DNA from: Sphingomonas sp. H160509
Lineage (GTDB): Bacteria; Pseudomonadota; Alphaproteobacteria; Sphingomonadales; Sphingomonadaceae
Reading direction: 5' to 3'
NCBI RefSeq assembly: GCF_024124765.2
Contig: NZ_JAMXSR020000002.1
Coordinates: 2,344,001-2,408,000, forward strand
Length of the DNA stretch: 64,000 nt
Shown: piece after piece, positions 49,757-60,444 of the stretch
Layout: each line of letters starts with the position of its first letter
How positions within the stretch are numbered: position 1 is the stretch's first letter
Translations under genes and position numbers: made by a program
The notes under the pieces: generated by a model
What the model saw: the letters and a program-made list of their open reading frames with translations, nothing else
Database searches by the model: none
What the model was told of the DNA's origin: nothing

Positions 49757-52395
49757 TTAGAAGAACAGCTTGCGGATGCTGAGGCGGACGGTGCGGCCGA
49801 GCGGGTCGAGATAGTCGGGCTGGTAGGTGTTGGGCACCGTGCCGGTCGCATCGGTGACGCGCTGGCGGGTATTGAAGACGTTGTCGACCGACAGGCTGAC
49901 GCGCATGCCGCGCAGCCATGGATGCGCCTTCACCCATTCGAGCCGTTGGCCGAGATCGGCGAACAGGCGGGCATTGGCGGTGGCGAGGCCGCCGAAGTTG
50001 AGCGTTTCGGGCGCGGCGATCGTGCCGCCGTTGACGCGCGTGCCGGTTGCGTAGTTGGCGGAGATGCGCGCGCCGAGGCCGTTGTTGGTGTAGCCGGCCT
50101 GCGCCTCCAATTCGTGACGCGCCTGCCCGCCGCTGTTGCCGATCGCGTCGCCGTTCAGCAAATTCAGGCTCGGGCCGCCGTCTGCGACGAGGACGCGGTC
50201 GGTGAAATGCCAGGTGTGGTAAACCGCGAACTGGATGCGGCCACCGGCTTGGCCGCCGCGTCCGCCGAAGCCACGTCCACCGCCGGCTCCGCCGCCGGGA
50301 CCACCAGCGCCGGGACCACCGGCACGCGCACCGTCGCCGCGTGCGCCCTCACCGCGCGGTCCGTCGCCGCCTGCGCCACCGGGACGACGGAAGCCACCTG
50401 GCGGTTGCAGACCCTCGAACGGGTTGGGACCGGTGCCGGCACGATACGCCTCGAGCTCGCGCTGGATCTTCGACTTGAGCGGCGCGGAGAAGTTGATTCC
50501 CCAGCGTAGTTCGGAGCGATCGCTGCGCGCGAAATTGATTGGCCGGCGGTCGACCTGCAGCAAATTGCCCTCTAAATCGCGCCGAAAGCGATCGGGGAAT
50601 GCGTCCGCGATCGCCGCCGTGACGGCGGGGAACGCCGCGATCGGGTTGTCGACCCGGCTCTCGACATAGTTGGCGGTGATCGAGAGGTCCTTGGCGGACC
50701 AGGGCTTCAGGGTCAGCCCGACTTTCTTGACGTGGTTGTTGTCCGCGACCAGCCCGGGGTTGCCGCCGCTGATCGTCGTGACGGTCGCGGTCTCGCCGCG
50801 CACGTAATCGAACACACGGACGTTGGGCGTGGTGATCTGTGGATTGCCGAGCTGCTGCGCAGTCGGCGCCTCATCAGTGTCGGTAACCGAGGCGATCACC
50901 CGCACACCCTCGATCGGCGACCAGTTCGCACCGTAGCCGAGCGTGGTCAGCGTGCCGAAGTCCGAGAGATGATCCTCGGCAAGGTTGAAGTTCGCCGAGA
51001 GCGTGCCGAGGAACGGCAGCACGTTCTTCGAGCGGCTGGTGAGCGGGACGTCGACGTTGATCTGGCCGTTGACCGTATCGCGCGAGACCTGTCCGGGGGT
51101 CTCTCTCACGACCTGGTCGATAGTGCGATACGAGCGACTTTTGAAATCGGCGGTTTCGGCACCGAGCTTGATCGTCGTCGAGACTGCGCCGGCGGGTAGC
51201 GAGAACAGCGTGCCGTTGGCGACCGCGTCAAGTTCGCCGGTGCTCTGCGTCGCATAGGCGCGGTTGCCTGGCAGTGCACCGAAGTCGCTCGCGCTCAGGC
51301 GGCCGAACGGGTTCGCGGTGGGATCGCCGGCGCGGATGCGGGCATTGAAGGCACTCGCGTCGAGGCCCGTCTCGGTGAAGGTCTGCGTGTCGCTGCGGTC
51401 GTAATTGCCCGTCACGTTCCAGCGCCACGTGCCGATATCGCCGTTGAGCGTGGTTCCAAGATGCGCGGCGATCGACGAGGTGCGCTGGGTCAGCGGCAGG
51501 ACGCCGTCGTCTTCGATCGCGCGATTGACGGGCGTGGTGCTGCCGAACGGCGTCAGCGCGACGACGGGCAGGCCGTTGAGGCTGCGGCTGTCGGTCGATT
51601 CGAGGCGGCCGTTGATCGTCGCGCCGATGTTGCCGAAGATGTTGCGCGCATAGACGCTGTTCGCGGTGAAGGTGCTGGTCGCGGACTGGAGCGTGCGGAA
51701 CGGCCGCTGGTCGACGACATTGCCGTCCGCGCCGAGCGCGCTGTTCGCGGTGCGCTGAGGCTGGAGGATGTCGCGCTGCGATTCGGTGAGCGGCTCGCTC
51801 GACGTGTATTCGACGTGCAGGTTGAGCCGGCGATCGCGCGCGATGTTGAGCATGTCGAGCGAGCCCTTGGGGGTGTTGCCGCCACCCTCGGTCGCCTGCG
51901 TGTCGACCGCCTCGGCGGTAACCGCGCGGAAGCGGCGGCGCAGGACGAAGTTCACGACTTTCTGGTCGGCGCGGTAGCCGTATTTGAGCGCCACCTCCTC
52001 GGGGGAGGATCTCGACGCGCTGGATCGCCTCGGTCGGGATGTCGCGGATCTCGCTGAAGCTGGAGATGCGGCGGCCGTTGAGCAGCACGACCGGCGCGCC
52101 GCCGCTGCCGCGACCGCTGGTGGTCTGCGGACTGAGTTCGTTGAGCAGGTCGGAGACGGTGCTGACGCCGTAGGATCGGATCTCGGCCTGGCCCAGCGTC
52201 TGGTCGGGTGGGATGTCGCCGATCACCGCGCCGGGGAGTTTGCGCGAACCTGTGACGACGATCTCCTCGGATTCTGCGCCCCTCGTCCTGCTCGGGCGCT
52301 TGTGCGGCGGGTGCGGCGGCGGGACGCGAGGGTGCCTGTTGCGCGGCCACCATTGCGGGCATGCTCACTGCCAGAACCAGACCCAAACTGCGCAT
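49757..52395 (-). CDS. TonB-dependent receptor with Gly/Arg-rich insert (two frameshifts)
   Basis: About 879 residues after repair. Signal peptide MRSLGLVLAVSMPAMVAAQ from the ATG at 52395, then an Ala/Pro-rich linker, TonB box EEIVVTGSR and a plug including LNELSPQTTSGRGSGG, VVLLNGRRISSF and EVALKYGYRADQKVVNFVLR. That last string marks a subgroup common in sphingomonads. The barrel ends TVRLSIRKLFF. Near residues 665-720 lies a Gly/Arg/Ala-rich, low-complexity insert, probably an extracellular loop. Extra bases at 52278-52284 and 51999-52003 split the gene; repaired junctions read DEGAESEEIVV and VEILPEEVALK. The substrate is unknown. Confidence 0.88.
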
Positions 52396-52487
52396 ACCCG
52401 TTCCACCCCGATGATCGAGCATGCCGATTAGGCGGCAATTGTCGCAGGATTGTGCCGGTTCGGCGGTGCTTCCGTCACAAGCGCGGC

Positions 52488-53795
52488 TTATCGCGACATA
52501 TGCGCTTCCATCTCCTCCAGCGGCACGCCCTTGGTCTCGGGGAAGTACAGGAACACGGTGACGAACTGGACCGCCATCATCGCGGCGAAGAACAGGAACG
52601 GCGCGCCTGCCGACCATGCAGCGGCTACGGGGAAGACCTGCGCGATCACTGCGTTCCAGCCCCAGTGACTCGACGAACCGATGCTCGATCCGCGCGCGCG
52701 GACGTTCTGCGGGAAGACCTCCGAGATATAGACCCAGATCACCGCACCCGAGCCCGGCGCGAAGAACATGATGAAGACGATCAGCGACGGCAGCAGCAGC
52801 CAGTTGGGCAGGACTCCCAATAGCGCCAACCCGCCGACGGTGAGCGCTGCGGTCATGCCCGCCGACCCCCAGAGCAGCAGCGTGCGGCGGCCGATCCGGT
52901 CGATCAGCAGCATGCCGAGCAGCGTGAAGACCATGTTGGCGACACCGATCATCACCGCCTGGAGATCGGGCGAGAGGCTGCCGCCGGACGCCTTGAAGAT
53001 GTCGTTCAGGTAATAGAGGAACGCGTTGATGCCGCTGAACTGGTTGAACATCGCGACCAGGAAGGCGAGCGTGATCGGCTTGCGGTGGCGCGTCCAGGAC
53101 AGCGACGCATCGCCCTTCGGCGCATCAAGGTCCGCGCGCGCGACGTCGGGGCTCATGCCGACCAGCGCGAGCACCTGCTTCGCCTCGACGTCGCGGCCCT
53201 TGGCGAGCAGCCAGCGCGGCGAATTGGGGATGCGGAAGAGGAGCGCGAAGAACACCAGCGAGGGCGCCGCGACGATGCCGAGCTTCCACCGCCACTCGAC
53301 GTCGCCGAGATCGAGCGAACCGATGACCGCGTTCGAGACATAGGCGAGCAGGATGCCGAGGATGACGGCGAACTGGAACCCGCCGACCATTTTCCCTCGC
53401 TGGGCAGGCGGTGCCAGTTCGGCGATATAGGCGGGCGCGAGCACCGACGAGCCGCCGATCGCGATGCCGTTGATGAAGCGGAAGCCGATGAAGCTGTGCC
53501 AGTTCCACGCCAGTGCACAGCCGAGCGCGGTGACGACGTAGAGAAAGGCGAGCATCCGCAGGACGTTTCGGCTGCCGTAGCGATCGCCGAGCGATCCCAC
53601 GAACAACGCGCCGATCAGCGTACCCCAAAGCGCGGACGAGACGGTGAAGCCGAGCCACGCCTCGCTCAGCGCGAACTTCGCCTTCAGCGCGCCGGTGACG
53701 CCGGCAATCACCGCGGTATCGAAACCGAACAACAGCCCGGCGAGCGCGGCGGTGGCGACGCTCGCGATCAGGATCGTGCGGGGCTGCGCGCTCAC
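52488..53795 (-). CDS. Sugar porter family MFS transporter
   Basis: Twelve-helix inner-membrane sugar/proton symporter, about 435 residues, intact. Family motifs are visible: ALAGLLFGFDTAVIAG in helix 1, GDRYGSRNVL in the loop 2-3, PNSPRWLLAKGR, QFSGINAFLYYL in helix 7, DRIGRRTLLLWG, and PETKGVPLEEME at the C-terminus. The GTG at 53795 gives the usual short leader (SAQPRTILIASVA); an ATG at 53867 would add 24 basic residues and is less likely. It lies 92 bases upstream of the TonB receptor on the same strand, so sugar or glycan uptake could link the two. The specific sugar is unknown. Confidence 0.92.
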   Translation of the reverse strand: MSAQPRTILIASVATAALAGLLFGFDTAVIAGVTGALKAKFALSEAWLGFTVSSALWGTLIGALFVGSLGDRYGSRNVLRMLAFLYVVTALGCALAWNWHSFIGFRFINGIAIGGSSVLAPAYIAELAPPAQRGKMVGGFQFAVILGILLAYVSNAVIGSLDLGDVEWRWKLGIVAAPSLVFFALLFRIPNSPRWLLAKGRDVEAKQVLALVGMSPDVARADLDAPKGDASLSWTRHRKPITLAFLVAMFNQFSGINAFLYYLNDIFKASGGSLSPDLQAVMIGVANMVFTLLGMLLIDRIGRRTLLLWGSAGMTAALTVGGLALLGVLPNWLLLPSLIVFIMFFAPGSGAVIWVYISEVFPQNVRARGSSIGSSSHWGWNAVIAQVFPVAAAWSAGAPFLFFAAMMAVQFVTVFLYFPETKGVPLEEMEAHMSR

Positions 53796-53995
53796 GAGGC
53801 GCCGTCGATGGAAGGAATGATCGTCATCACCGTGTTGTGAACGTTTTATGCGCCTTCGCAAGACCAACGCCGCCCATTTCGATGCGCGAAAACACCCGTT
53901 TCCGGTTCTTCAAAACGCATTAACGAATGTGGGGATAGCGCTGAAGCATCGAAACGGGTGCGAGGGATGCGGTGGGTATCGAACATTGTCCGGCA

Positions 53996-55018
53996 ATGAC
54001 TTCGGGACACGGACTGCGGGGACTGGTCGCCGCGATATTGCTGTATCTCGGGCTTGCCGCGGCCCCGGCGTTCGCGTGCGATATCGCGACGCCATCGACC
54101 GCCAGCCTGGGCACCCTGTCGCCTACCGCCGTGACGGGGGCGGGGTTCATCGCGACGACGGGCTCGTTCAAATGTGCGAACGCCAGCATCCTGTCGCTGC
54201 TGGCCGCCGACTATCTGCGCGCGACGTTGATAACGACCACCCCGCTGACGCTAACCGCGCCGACCGGAGGGTCGATGAGCTATTCGTTATCCGCCACCGC
54301 GGACGGCACCACGCCCTTCGTCGCCAATACCCCCCGATCCTATGTCGAGGGGACGACATTGTCGCTGCTCAGCAACAGCAAGGCCGCGGTGCCGATCTAT
54401 ATCAAGCTCATCAGCGCGGCGGCGCCGCCCGCCGGCATATACGCCGGCAACTTCCAGGTCCGTTGGACCTGGAAATTCTGCAACGGTATCGCAGCCCTGG
54501 GTTTATGCCTGTTGGCCGACAACGACCAGGACAGTAAGGTAGCCACCGTCAACGTCACGGTGACCGTCGCCAAGAACGCGGTCGTTACCGTGACACAACG
54601 TACGACGTGGGAAGCCTCGGCGACGACCAACAACCCGAAGGCCATTCCCGGCGCGAAGCTGCGCATGACGATGCAGATCCTGAACCCGAATCCGTTCGCG
54701 CTGGACAGTAACACGCTCACGTTCACGCTGCCCACGCCAGCCGGCCTGCGCATCGCGCTCGACGGCGACGGCACCAACATCGGCGCGGTCGTGCAAGCTG
54801 GCGATACGACCGGCACCACCGGGCTGAAGTTCAAGTATGCCTCGCCTTCGGACCCTGACGACGATGTCGACTTTGCCAGCGGCAACAACGTCTGGGGCTA
54901 CAAACCCGTCGCGGGCGACTCGGCGACGCAGGGAATGGTCACCGCGGTCCAGTTCAACCCGAAGGGGGCTGATGGCAGCCGGCACGGCCTTTACGATCTC
55001 AATACCCTATTCGGTTAA
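53996..55018 (+). CDS. Exported protein, spore-coat-U-like N-terminus with beta-rich tail
   Basis: 340 residues. A signal peptide (GLVAAILLYLGLAAAPAFA) is followed at once by CDIATPSTASLGTLSPT and TGSFKCANASIL, a cysteine pattern like the spore coat U/secreted pilin-adhesin (SCPU) domain. The second half (ATTNNPKAIPGAKLRMTMQILNPNPFALDSN) resembles DUF11-type repeats used in surface proteins. SCPU proteins are subunits of chaperone-usher-like Csu pili, but no chaperone or usher is in the window. ATG 53996 is preferred to GTG 53972 because of the signal peptide. The stop overlaps the convergent channel gene by 12 bases. Assignment is tentative. Confidence 0.6.
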   Translation: MTSGHGLRGLVAAILLYLGLAAAPAFACDIATPSTASLGTLSPTAVTGAGFIATTGSFKCANASILSLLAADYLRATLITTTPLTLTAPTGGSMSYSLSATADGTTPFVANTPRSYVEGTTLSLLSNSKAAVPIYIKLISAAAPPAGIYAGNFQVRWTWKFCNGIAALGLCLLADNDQDSKVATVNVTVTVAKNAVVTVTQRTTWEASATTNNPKAIPGAKLRMTMQILNPNPFALDSNTLTFTLPTPAGLRIALDGDGTNIGAVVQAGDTTGTTGLKFKYASPSDPDDDVDFASGNNVWGYKPVAGDSATQGMVTAVQFNPKGADGSRHGLYDLNTLFG

Positions 55019-57401
55019 CTGATCCGCCGGCGTGTCCGGGGCGCGTGGTGCGGGCACGCCGCCGACGATCTCCATCTTGGTCGCGGTCGAGCCGACTTCG
55101 ATCCCCGCCTCGCGGAACTGGCGGAGCAGCGTGAACAGCAGTTCGCTGCGCATCGGATAGGCATCGCGCGGGCTCGCCACGTACGCGAAGCAGTTGAACT
55201 TCGCGCGGCCGGCGTCGATCGAATCGATGAACACCTTGGGTTCGGGATCGTCGAGCACCTCGTGCTTCTCCGCGAACGCCGCGAACAGCATCGTCCGCAC
55301 CGCATCGAGATCCTCCTCGAGCGGCACCGAGAATTGCAGCTGGATCCGGCCGATCGGCGCCGCCAGCGTCATGTTCTGGATCGTCTTGGTGATCAGCTCG
55401 GAATTCGGCACGATCAGCGTCGAGCGGTCCGCGACCTGGATCTCGGTCGAGCGGACGTTGATCCGCTTCACGTCGCCTTCCATGTTGCCGATCCGGACGA
55501 GGTCGCCGATCTTGACCGGGCGTTCGGCGAGCAGGATCAGCCCCGAGACGAAGTTCTGCGTGATCGCCTGCAGGCCGAAGCCGATCCCGACCGACAGCGC
55601 GCCGAGCACCACGGCCAGCTTCTCCATCCCGATGCCGAGCGCGCCGAGCGCCCACAGCACCGCGGCGATGATCCCGGCATAGCGCGCGACCATCATCACC
55701 GAATTCTGCGCGCCCGCATCCATCGCGGTGGTCGGCAGATAGCTATTCACCAGCCAGTGCTGCAGCCCGCGCATGATCGCGAGCGCGACGAACAGCACCG
55801 CGATCGAGCGCAGCACCGCGCCCGGCGAGATCGTGACCTGGCCGATCGTCACGCCGTTCGCGACCGTCCCGAACAGCTCGAACGCCGAGCCGACGCCCGC
55901 CCCGAACGGCGCCATGACGGCGCCGACCGCGAGCAGGATCAGCAACAGCCGCAGCGCCGCCGACAGCAGCACGCCAATCTGGTCGACGGTCTTGTTGTCG
56001 ACCCCGAAACCGCTGTTCGCCGACCGGCCGAGACGGTTGCCGCTCGACAGCAACGTCCGGCACGCGTCGTCGGTGAAGGTCATCATCAGGTACAGCGACG
56101 CGCCGACGATCGCGCCCCCACAGCAGCCACGTCGCGACCTTCAGCGCGAAGTTCACATAGCCGATCAGGCCGGCGATCAGCGTCACGAGCAGGACCAGCC
56201 AGACCAATGTCGCGACGATCGCCAGCAGCGTGTTGCGCGCGGGCTTGGTCGGGTCGGGCAGCGCGGCGGCGCGGAGACGGCCGAGCGTTACCAGGATCGC
56301 GCCGAGCAGGACGATGTGCAGCAATGCGACGACCGCATTGGCCGCGCTCGATGCGGGCGCGCTGATACCGATCAGCGTGTTGGTCGCAATCAGGAGCTGG
56401 CCGAAGAAGATCAGCCCGGCCGCCATCCAGGTATAGGGGCGGAGCGCCTGCGCGGCCGGGTCGCCGATCGGCAACAGGCGCCATGTGGACTGGCCGCGCA
56501 GCAGCAGCGCGCCGCCGAGCGACGACACGAACGCGCAGAACCATGTGATCCCGACGAAAAGCGCGCCGAACCGGCTCCAGGCGGGCGAGACCAGCCCGGC
56601 CCAGCGCAACGACGCGACGATCGCCCAGGCGGCGAGGCCGGGCAGCGCGGTGCCGATCACCACCAGCCACAGCGCGTAGGCCGAGCGGCGCAGGCGACCG
56701 CCGGGCGCGTGGTTGGTCGCGTAGCGCCGGCCGACGCCGTGCAGCCAGCGTCGTAGCGGCACGATCAGCACGAGCGCGGTGAGGATCCCGATCAGCAGGC
56801 CGGTGCCGGCGCGCATGTCGAACCGCGCGCCGAACTGGCGGATCTCGACATTGGCGAACCGCATCATGCGCGCGGTGTCGCGCGGCAGGTGATCGACGAT
56901 CGCGGCCCACAATGTCGGCGACAGCGGCGAACCGGTGTTTTCGGACAATTGCTGGCCGAGTTCCTCCGCTTCGGCAGCACCGATGTCGTCGATCTGCTGC
57001 TTGGCTTCGATCCCGATGAGGCGCGCGCGCTTGATCGCCGAGTCGATCGCCGACTGGCTCTGCGCGAGGAGCTTGCGTTGCTGGCGGATCTCGAGCGCTT
57101 CGACGACGCCGGGAGTGGCGGCACCGAGTTCCGCGACGCGCGCCTGGACCAGCGCCATCTCCGGCGTGAGCGTGCGGACGGCGTCGGCGGCGGTGGTCTG
57201 GACGGTTTGCGCGCGGGTACGGAGGGCTTGCCGCGCCTTGTCGTCGCGCGCGGCGGGGGTGGCGTCGTCGATCGCCTGGAGCTCGGTAGAGGCTTGCGTC
57301 AGGCTGGCAGCGACGGTCGCGACCTTGGGCTCGTCCTGCGCGATCGCGGGGCGCGCGGTGGCTAGAAGGAGGAGCGCGGCGAGGTAACGGAGGAGGGTCA
57401 T
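55007..57401 (-). CDS. MscS-type mechanosensitive channel with DUF3772 domain (frameshifted)
   Basis: About 798 residues after repair. Signal peptide TLLRYLAALLLLATARPAIA, a periplasmic coiled-coil DUF3772 region (residues about 30-180), several membrane helices, then the MscS core. The pore and cytoplasmic parts are recognisable in LAVVLGALSVGIGFGLQAITQNFVSGL, ERPVKIGDLVRIGNMEG and STLIVPNSELI. It releases solutes on osmotic downshock. An extra G in the run at 56114-56118 splits the gene; repaired, it reads WLLWGAIVGASLYLMM. The C-terminus is convergent with the coat-U-like gene. Confidence 0.92.
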
Positions 57402-57582
57402 CCGGGGTGCTGTACAGCGATGGGGCCGGAAACGGGAGGGGGTGGCGTTGGGCTTGGGTCCCGGCACCGCTGCCGCTGTTTTCGGCAAAGCCTCAGGATG
57501 AGCGCTTGCCCATCACACGTCCCACCCCGGCGAATGCCGTGGCCCAGTTGGCAAGGTCGCTGTAACGGAGCGCTGGCCTCAA

Positions 57583-57812
57583 TCACCAGCCGCTCCCAAC
57601 TGGGCCCCGGCCTTCGCCGGGGTGGTGTTAGGGGGACGCGATCCCGCAAACACAGCTGCCGGCCTACCCTTCCTTGTTCTCCCGCGAAAGCGGGAGCCCA
57701 GACTGGGTCCCCGCCTTCGCGGGGAAACATAGATGCGGATCGCTCGCCCCACCGGCGCTGGGAGCAACATACGCCCCTTCCCCGTCACCCCGGCGGAAGC
57801 CGGGGCCCACCG
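57583..57812. repeat. Cluster of family E palindromes in a gene-free spacer
   Basis: The 517-base spacer 57402-57918 holds no convincing gene. It contains at least three family E palindromes: CCCCGGCCTTCGCCGGGG near 57601; a 65-base unit at 57667-57731 almost identical, in reverse, to 35661-35724; and CCCCGGCGGAAGCCGGGG near 57788. These lie downstream of the minus-strand propionyl-CoA carboxylase gene and upstream of the channel gene. Confidence 0.75.
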
Positions 57813-57918
57813 CACCGCACACTCAGTTCGATCGGGTGTGCAGAACGGTGGATGCCGGAACAAGCTCGGTATGACGGGGCGGGACGCGCTTTCGGAAGGC
57901 AAATCAGACCGCGCGTCG

Positions 57919-60035
57919 TCAGTCCAGCTCGAGGATTACCTGATCCACCGCGAGGCTGTCCCCCGTCTTCGCCGCAACCGACTTCACTGTCCCCGTCTTC
58001 TCGGCGCGCAAGATGTTCTCCATCTTCATCGCCTCGACCACCGCGAGCGCCTGCCCCGCCTCGACTCTGTCGCCCGCCGCTACGTCGAGCCGCACCAGCA
58101 GCCCCGGCATCGGACAGATCAGGAACTTCGACAGATCGGGCGCGACCTTCTCGATCAGGTGCGCGGTGTAGGGCGCGACGCGGGCGGGGAGGACACGGGC
58201 TACGTGGCTCGCGCCTCGCGTCGTGAGCTTGAAGCCGGCGCGGGCCTTGGCAATGCGGATCGTGAGGTGTTCGTCGCCATCGGTCCCGTGGCCGTCGGCG
58301 ACCATTATGCGATCGCCGGGCGTGTATTCGAGCGCCAGGTCGAGGTCTTCTCCATCGACCATGATGCCGTCGGTCGAGACCGTCACCGCGTGGTCGGTCT
58401 TGTCGATTGTCACCACCCAGTCGGCGGGCGGACGGAGGCGCTTGCCGAGCTGGCCGTCGATCCGGCGGGCGCGATCGGCTTCGGCCGTCGCGGCGAAGGC
58501 GGCGACGGCGGCGAGCGTCTTCAGCAATTCGGCGTCGGCGGGGGCGCCGTGGAAGCCGTCGGGATATTCCTCGGCGATGAAGCCCGTGGTGAGCGCGCCC
58601 GACTGGAAGCGCGGGTGCTGCATGATCGCCGAGAGGAAATCGATGTTGTTGCCCGGGCCTTCCAGCTCGAACGCGTCGAGCGCGGCGATCTGCGCGGCGA
58701 TCGCGCCGTCGCGGGTGGGGGCCCAGGTGATGAGCTTGGCGATCATCGGGTCGTAGAACATACTGACCTCGCCGCCCTCGCGGACGCCGTCGTCGACGCG
58801 GACCCTTGCTTCCCCCCGCCCACTTGCGGGAGGGGGCTGGGGATGGGCTCGCGTTATCGTCAAACGCAACGTTAGCGGTGGAGGACAGCGCGTGCCCACC
58901 CCCGGCCCCTCCCGCTTGCGGGAGGGGGGAGGTTTCGGGCGGATTATAGCGAACCAAGCGACCGATGCTCGGCAGGAACCCGCGATACGGATCTTCGGCG
59001 TAGACCCGGTTCTCGATCGACCAGCCGTTGAGCTTCACGTCATCCTGCCCGAACCCGAGCGGTTCACCCGCGGCGACCCGGATCATCAGTTCGACCAGAT
59101 CCAGCCCGGTGATCTCCTCGGTCACCGGATGCTCGACCTGAAGTCGGGTGTTCATCTCGAGAAAGTAGAACCCCTCCCCCGTCGTGTCCGCGCCCGAGAC
59201 GATCAGCTCGACCGTCCCCGCCGAATGATACCCAACCGCCTGCGCAAGAGCGACCGCCTGCTCCCCCATCGCTTTCCGCATGGCAGGCGTGACGAACGGA
59301 GACGGTGCCTCCTCGACGACCTTCTGATGCCGCCGCTGGATCGAGCATTCGCGCTCGTTGAGATAGACGATGTTGCCGTGCTGGTCGCCGATCAGCTGGA
59401 TCTCGATGTGGCGCGGCGATTCGATGAACTTCTCGATGAACACGCGGTCGTCGCCGAAGCTCGCCAGCCCCTCGCGCTTGGTCGCCTCGAAGCCTTCGCG
59501 GACGTCCTGTTCGCTGTAGGCGAGCCGCATGCCCTTGCCGCCGCCGCCCGCCGACGCCTTCATCATCACCGGATAGCCGATGCCGCCGGCAATCTCGACC
59601 GCGTGATCGGTGCTGTCGATCTCGCCGAGATAGCCCGGCACGACGTTGACGCCCGCGGCCTTGGCGAGCTTCTTCGATTCGATCTTGTCGCCCATCGCGG
59701 CGATCGCGTTGGGTGGCGGCCCGACGAAGGCGATCCCGGCCTCGGCGCAGGCCAGCGCGAAACTCTCGCGCTCGGACAGGAAGCCGTAGCCCGGATGAAT
59801 GCAGTCCGCGCCGGTCTCCTTGGCGGCGAGCAGGATCAGCTCTGCCTTGAGATAGCTTTCGGCGGCGGGGGGCCGGCCCGAGGCGCACGCTCTCGTCCGC
59901 CATCAGCACATGCGGCGCGCGTGCGTCGGCATCGGAATAGACCGCGACGGTCTTGATGCCCATCGCCTTGGCAGTCCGCATGACGCGGCATGCGATCTCG
60001 CCCCGATTGGCGACCAGGATTTTCTTGAACATCAC
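57919..60035 (-). CDS. pccA: Propionyl/acetyl-CoA carboxylase biotin carboxylase (alpha) subunit (two frameshifts, repeat inside)
   Basis: About 705 residues after repair. The N-terminal biotin carboxylase domain has [17 protein letters not shown], the ATP-grasp loop [14 protein letters not shown] and [16 protein letters not shown] with [12 protein letters not shown]. The C-terminal end has the biotinyl-lysine motif VEAMKMEN. The BT-domain region [24 protein letters not shown] favours propionyl-CoA specificity. An extra base near 59869-59876 shifts the N-terminus. About 42 residues derived from a family B palindromic repeat are inserted between RYNPPE and RVRVDDG, and an extra base in the C run at 58812-58817 falls within it. 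The mutase and biotin synthase genes nearby support a propionyl-CoA pathway. Confidence 0.9.
58808..58932. repeat. Palindromic repeat doublet, family B, inside pccA
   Basis: Two inverted palindromes, CCGCCCACTTGCGGGAGGGGG near 58815-58836 and CCCCTCCCGCTTGCGGGAGGGG near 58905-58926, bracket a spacer with CGCGTGCCCACC. The unit has the same design as the intergenic copies at 15037, 15162 and 18718. Here it interrupts the carboxylase coding sequence at the junction after the biotin carboxylase domain. Confidence 0.85.
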
Positions 60036-60084
60036 TCGCCCTAATCTGTGCCGTCTTGCCGGACGCGGTCCGGGTGCGGACTGG

Positions 60085-60444
60085 TTATTGGTACCAAATC
60101 ATCGTCTTGAGCTGCTTCGTGCGGGCCTGCGTCAGGTCGGTCCGACACCCGGCAATCGTCATGCCCTGCGCCGAACCGCCGGCATATTGCCCGCCTTCGA
60201 TCACGCACTGCGTATCGCGGAACTTGAGCCACGCGCGCTGGCTCTCCAACAGCGCGGCCGCATAGCCAAACCCGCCGCCGCGCGACCCGTCCTGCGCGTC
60301 GCGCCGCTTCATGTAGGCGTACGTCCGGTTCCACTGCGCGGTCATCGTGGCATCGGCCTGGGCATAACTCGTACCGGCGGAACGGTTCATCGTCGCCTGC
60401 GACTGCATCGGCGCGGCGGCCATCAAAAGTGCGATCAGCAGCAT
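60085..60444 (-). CDS. LprI-like (DUF1311) secreted protein
   Basis: 119 residues with a signal peptide ([17 protein letters not shown]). The body has [38 protein letters not shown] and [21 protein letters not shown], which match the DUF1311/LprI N-terminal family with its conserved Trp, Cys and RT positions. The founding member is a lysozyme-inhibitor lipoprotein of mycobacteria; most proteobacterial members are uncharacterised. The ATG at 60444 overlaps the end of bioB by ten bases, so it is probably in the bioB transcript. Why it is there is unclear. Confidence 0.82.
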   Translation of the reverse strand: MLLIALLMAAAPMQSQATMNRSAGTSYAQADATMTAQWNRTYAYMKRRDAQDGSRGGGFGYAAALLESQRAWLKFRDTQCVIEGGQYAGGSAQGMTIAGCRTDLTQARTKQLKTMIWYQ

